NCBI RefSeq assembly: GCF_902167635.1
Contig: NZ_CABHMS010000012.1
Location: 1 to 64,000 of the forward strand
Length of the DNA stretch: 64,000 nucleotides
Source of the DNA: Chitinophaga vietnamensis
GTDB taxonomy: Bacteria; Bacteroidota; Bacteroidia; Chitinophagales; Chitinophagaceae
Direction of reading: 5' to 3'
Of the stretch, positions 61,562 to 64,000 are shown piece by piece. The stretch's first letter is position 1. Each line of letters begins with the position of its first letter. The notes below the pieces were generated by a model. That model ran no database searches and was not told the DNA's origin. It saw nothing but the letters and a program-made list of their open reading frames with translations. A program made the translations under genes and the position numbers.

Positions 61562-62490
61562 AACGCAATGAATTCATCACACATGGAGCTATTGCCGAAA
61601 AGCTCGGGATATCCAATGATCTTTTTCGTCATTTTTATATAAGTGATCAGCTATCGCGGGAAACGATGGTGCCAATAGCTATATTTCAGCAGCTGGACGA
61701 GGCCTACAAGGACCTGCTCCAGGGCCGGCAAATCACTCAAATCTGGATGACGGACACCATCTACCCTCCCGATCCCTCAATATCCAAAGGGGCGCGGGTA
61801 GGCATTGTCGGCGATTTTGATCCTGCATCCTATACACACAAGGCAACAACAAACGCGCTCGTACATGCCGGGGCGGCATTGCGGCTAACGATGAGCACCG
61901 ACTGGATTCCTACGGATCAGATCATCCGCCGGTTCAGATCGATCATACAGCGCTATGATGCTTTCTGGATTGCGCCTGGAAGCCCGTATAAAGATTTCAA
62001 TGGCGTGCTGAAACTGATCAACCATGCGCGGCGCAATCATGTGCCTGTACTGGGCACCTGTGGCGGGTTTCAGCATATGGTGATCGAATTTGCGCGGAAT
62101 GTGCTGCGTATCAGCGATGCGCAGCATGCGGAATATGATCCCTATGCATCGAAGCTGGTCATCAATCCGCTGAGTTGCCCGATGGCCGGAAAAGCGCTGG
62201 AGATCAGCATTACAGACAAGTCGTCACAAGCATACCGTTTGCTTGGCGAGCATATCATTGAAAACTATTACTGCAATTTCGGCCTGAACCCTGCCTACCA
62301 GGATCAGCTGCATCACAACGGCTTCCGGATCGCGGGCAGCGATTCCATGAATGAAGCCAGGATACTGGAACTGGAGGGCCATCCCTTTTTTATCGCCACG
62401 CTCTTTGTGCCACAGGTGAAGTCCACCCCGGACGAGCCTCATCCCCTCGCGCTAGGCCTGCTGCGCGCCATGGTAAACAAGCCCGCGTAA
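61489..62490 (+). CDS. PyrG-glutaminase-like protein with N-terminal helical domain, His/Glu missing
   Basis: The 333-residue protein has an N-terminal part (about 1-85) that looks helix-turn-helix-like (ITHGAIAEKLGISNDLF). The rest resembles the class-I glutaminase domain of CTP synthase: RVGIVGDFDP near 104, GTCGGFQH with the nucleophile Cys at C191, and EGHPFFIATLF at the end. The usual His and Glu of the triad (FHPE) are V307 and Q309 here (LFVPQ), so normal glutaminase activity is unlikely. The family seems to be the CTP synthase C-terminal-region-related group, some members of which are reported as selenoproteins. It could be a sensor or binding protein. Confidence 0.75.
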   Translation: MEEKRSGQKRSFAGTIHYIQAEGLKRNEFITHGAIAEKLGISNDLFRHFYISDQLSRETMVPIAIFQQLDEAYKDLLQGRQITQIWMTDTIYPPDPSISKGARVGIVGDFDPASYTHKATTNALVHAGAALRLTMSTDWIPTDQIIRRFRSIIQRYDAFWIAPGSPYKDFNGVLKLINHARRNHVPVLGTCGGFQHMVIEFARNVLRISDAQHAEYDPYASKLVINPLSCPMAGKALEISITDKSSQAYRLLGEHIIENYYCNFGLNPAYQDQLHHNGFRIAGSDSMNEARILELEGHPFFIATLFVPQVKSTPDEPHPLALGLLRAMVNKPA

Positions 62491-63057
62491 TTATTTCGAT
62501 TTGTAAAAAGACAGATTGATCACCTCACTGATCTTTCGCACGGCATGCGCCATATGCACATCGATGGTATTGACGGAGATATCGAGGATCTGTGCTACTT
62601 CTTTATATTTGAGGCCATCTTCCTTGATAAGTTTGAAGATCATTTTTCTTTTGGGCGGCAGCGCATTGATGGCTGCTTCTATATGTTTCACCATTTCGCC
62701 GGAGATGAATATCTGTTCCGGTGTGGCATAGCTTACGCTGAAATCAACCGCTAGTTCGTCCAGGCTGAAATACTGTACCCTGGAGGCTTTGGTGAGGTAG
62801 TTGAGTGCGATGTTCTTGGTGGAAACGTACAGGTATACCCGCAGATTTTCCACTTGCAGCAGTCGTTCCCTGTTCTTCCAGATGTTCAGGAACACGTCGG
62901 AAGCTACTTCCTCAGCGCTTTCCCACGACTTCAGGATAGAATAGGCAAACTGGCTGAGTGGCTTATAGAACATACGGAACAGGGCTTTATAGGCCTGTTG
63001 GTCGCCCAGTGATGCTACACGTTCTGCCAATAATTGTATGTTGGCTTCTTCTCTCAA
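62491..63057 (-). CDS. ECF sigma factor (FecI-like)
   Basis: The 188-residue sigma factor has region 2 (SAEEVASDVFLNIWKNRE) and region 4 (LPPKRKMIFKLIKEDGL, then KEVAQILDISVNTID). It should drive the SusC/SusD transcript together with FecR at 59919. The usual Bacteroidota order is sigma, FecR, SusC, SusD in one direction; here the first two are separated by two plus-strand genes. It ends immediately after the end of the convergent PyrG-like gene, with 0 bp between the stops. Confidence 0.94.
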   Translation of the reverse strand: MREEANIQLLAERVASLGDQQAYKALFRMFYKPLSQFAYSILKSWESAEEVASDVFLNIWKNRERLLQVENLRVYLYVSTKNIALNYLTKASRVQYFSLDELAVDFSVSYATPEQIFISGEMVKHIEAAINALPPKRKMIFKLIKEDGLKYKEVAQILDISVNTIDVHMAHAVRKISEVINLSFYKSK

Positions 63058-63127
63058 AGCGGTTTTAGTTCGGTTGATATCGTATCGCTAAAGATAACCA
63101 ACCTTACTTGATAAAACAACCGCTTAT

Positions 63128-63457
63128 CTACTTCTTGAACATAAAATATACGGCCCCGATGATGAAAAAGAAGGATACCAGGTAGTTCCAGCGCAATGGC
63201 TCTTTCAAAAAAAAGATGGCGAAGAGGCTGAATACGGTGAGGGTGATCACCTCCTGTATGGTTTTAAGCTGGAAGCCGGTGAAGCCTTCCTGTGCGCCCA
63301 GGCGGTTGGCCGGCACCATAAAGCAGTACTCAAAAAAGGCGATGCCCCAGCTGATGAGGATCACTTTCCAGAGGGCTACATCCTGATGTTTGAGATGGCC
63401 GTACCAGGCGAAGGTCATGAAGGTGTTTGAAATGAAAAGCAGGATGATAGTGCGCAT
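63128..63457 (-). CDS. DMT-family protein, DUF486
   Basis: This short 109-residue membrane protein has four hydrophobic helices and the DUF486 core motif FEYCFMVPANRLGA. The family is placed in the drug/metabolite transporter clan; its substrate is unknown. A perfect TAnnTTTG box lies 18 bp before its ATG. It stands alone between the sigma gene and the broken regulator at 63489. Confidence 0.87.
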   Translation of the reverse strand: MRTIILLFISNTFMTFAWYGHLKHQDVALWKVILISWGIAFFEYCFMVPANRLGAQEGFTGFQLKTIQEVITLTVFSLFAIFFLKEPLRWNYLVSFFFIIGAVYFMFKK

Positions 63458-63474
63458 GCGAAAAAAATGTTGCG

Positions 63475-63482
63475 CAAAGATA
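63475..63482 (-). promoter_or_regulatory. Candidate -7 box (TATCTTTG) for the DUF486 gene
   Basis: A perfect TAnnTTTG match on the minus strand, close to the start of the gene at 63457. Confidence 0.45.
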
Positions 63483-63488
63483 AATGTT

Positions 63489-63695
63489 TCATGAGGATTT
63501 CTTTGTGCTGACCAACAGTTCTCTCACGTCTACATCCAGCGCTTCTGCAATTTGAAAAAGTGTTTCAACAGTTGGCTGCATTTTATTTGTACACCATTTT
63601 TATACGGTGCCTATGGCAACATTCAGTTTCTCAGCCAACCATTTGTTTGAACGCTGATTTTCGACTATTACAATTTTAATTCTGTTATAAATCAT
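63489..63695 (-). pseudogene. XRE/HTH_3 regulator interrupted by one in-frame stop
   Basis: Reading from ATG 63695 gives MIYNRIKIVIVENQRSNKWL, then AEKLNVAIGTV, a TAA at 63602-63600 (codon 32), then KWCTNKMQPTVETLF and a normal end at 63489. The parts on both sides form the usual helix-turn-helix family of C-protein-like regulators, where a Ser (TCA or similar) stands at the broken codon. One base change would restore it. It is probably a pseudogene, unless a sequencing error or suppression is involved. Confidence 0.8.
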
Positions 63696-63779
63696 TATCT
63701 ATATTAAAATGATCTTTTTAATGTAATTAATTAGTTTTTAGGTATTAAAAAATGGCTGCGAGCATGCTTTAACACCCTT

Positions 63780-63877
63780 CGGGGCTATTAAAGGTATCTT
63801 TTTACCACTTTTAAATAGCCCCGAGGTATATAAATCATCAAAAGAGGTGGTAAAAGAAACCTTTTTACCACCTCTTT
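63780..63877. terminator. Two tandem hairpins at the AT-rich edge
   Basis: First hairpin: CGGGGCTATT (63780-63789) with AATAGCCCCG (63814-63823). Second: aaagaggtggtaaaa (63841-63855) with its exact complement (63863-63877). They lie between the broken regulator and the partial gene to the right, in a 209-bp gap. Each arm has flanking A/T runs, so they can stop transcription in both directions. Confidence 0.75.
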
Positions 63878-63904
63878 GTGTGTGTTTAATACCTGGAATA
63901 GCGT

Positions 63905-64000
63905 CTACTCCCCGTTGGAACTACCTTTTGGTCTGCCGGGAAAACGCTGCCGCAAGTCTTCATAAATGAGTTTTGCATCAGGAACATTCATCCTGGCAGC
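63905..64000 (-). CDS. C-terminal end of an unidentified gene, cut by the window edge
   Basis: The last 31 codons of a minus-strand frame read AARMNVPDAKLIYEDLRQRF, then PGRPKGSSNGE and TAG at 63907-63905. The PGRPKGS tail is AT-hook-like (a Gly-Arg-Pro core), which can bind the minor groove of AT-rich DNA. The beginning lies beyond position 64000, so no family call is made. Confidence 0.6.
   Translation of the reverse strand, partial: AARMNVPDAKLIYEDLRQRFPGRPKGSSNGE

Noticed and set aside
63600-63602. Programmed readthrough (selenocysteine or similar) at the regulator stop
   Set aside because: The codon is TAA, which is not used for selenocysteine, and no signal for readthrough is evident.
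1-64000. CRISPR arrays, rRNA or tRNA genes
   Set aside because: No regular spacer-repeat series with 20-40 bp spacing, no conserved rRNA blocks and no cloverleaf-like sequences were seen on reading; the repeats found are palindromes without spacers.

Overview
The window looks like a chromosomal segment of a Bacteroidota bacterium, most likely a Chitinophaga-like member of the Chitinophagaceae. The evidence is the SusC/SusD pair with a FecR anti-sigma factor and ECF sigma factor, paired DUF4252 genes, a LytTR regulator, a BT_3928-type DoxX protein, -7 promoter boxes of the form TAnnTTTG, and weak Shine-Dalgarno sequences. I see no rRNA, tRNA or CRISPR array. Most of the window is ordinary chromosome. 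Regulated accessory modules sit at 1-13.7 kb, 35.5-40.1 kb and 46-64 kb.

Layout: 0.2-6.1 kb is a minus-strand CzcCBA-type heavy-metal efflux operon with a small Cys-rich exported protein upstream. 6.2-13.7 kb holds a LytTR response regulator, two small exported Lys/Ala-rich proteins, a hybrid histidine kinase and a 1123-residue GH18-NodB-GT2 fusion. Three promoters here share one architecture: direct repeats 21 bp apart at fixed distances (56 and 35 bp) from the -7 box, suggesting a local LytTR regulon. 14-35.4 kb is mainly housekeeping: a TPR protein, gyrA, a saccharopine dehydrogenase-type enzyme, sirtuin, EVE protein, Fe-S protein, ribH, pdhA, recF, a DUF721 protein, an ECF sigma/DUF4252 operon, an ABC permease, folP, cdaA, FKBP, a DHH phosphoesterase and ndk. 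35.5-40.1 kb is a Fuc4NAc surface-glycan module (WecF-, WecD- and WecE-like proteins plus a flippase). 40.5-45 kb carries pyruvate carboxylase and a XerC/D recombinase. 46.4-50 kb is a probable operon of a small cargo protein, a multi-pass membrane protein, a NarX-like kinase and a NarL-type regulator. 50.2-54.8 kb is a minus-strand group of a PIG-L deacetylase, two tiny membrane proteins not obvious from length-filtered gene calling, and a sodium:solute symporter. 55-63 kb is a SusD-SusC-FecR-sigma surface-signalling locus, with two plus-strand genes sitting between the sigma and anti-sigma genes. The right edge (63.5-64 kb) is AT-rich and holds a regulator pseudogene broken by one stop codon and the end of an unidentified gene.

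The intergenic spaces carry several families of long inverted repeats: an 83-bp perfect repeat whose arm encodes the C-terminus of the symporter, a family built on tttacggattt, a CGCCCCAGCGGGGCG family and a ctttgc-rich palindrome. The most interesting signals are the three-promoter LytTR architecture, the PyrG-like glutaminase-fold protein lacking its catalytic His and Glu, and the repeat families placed just after stop codons.
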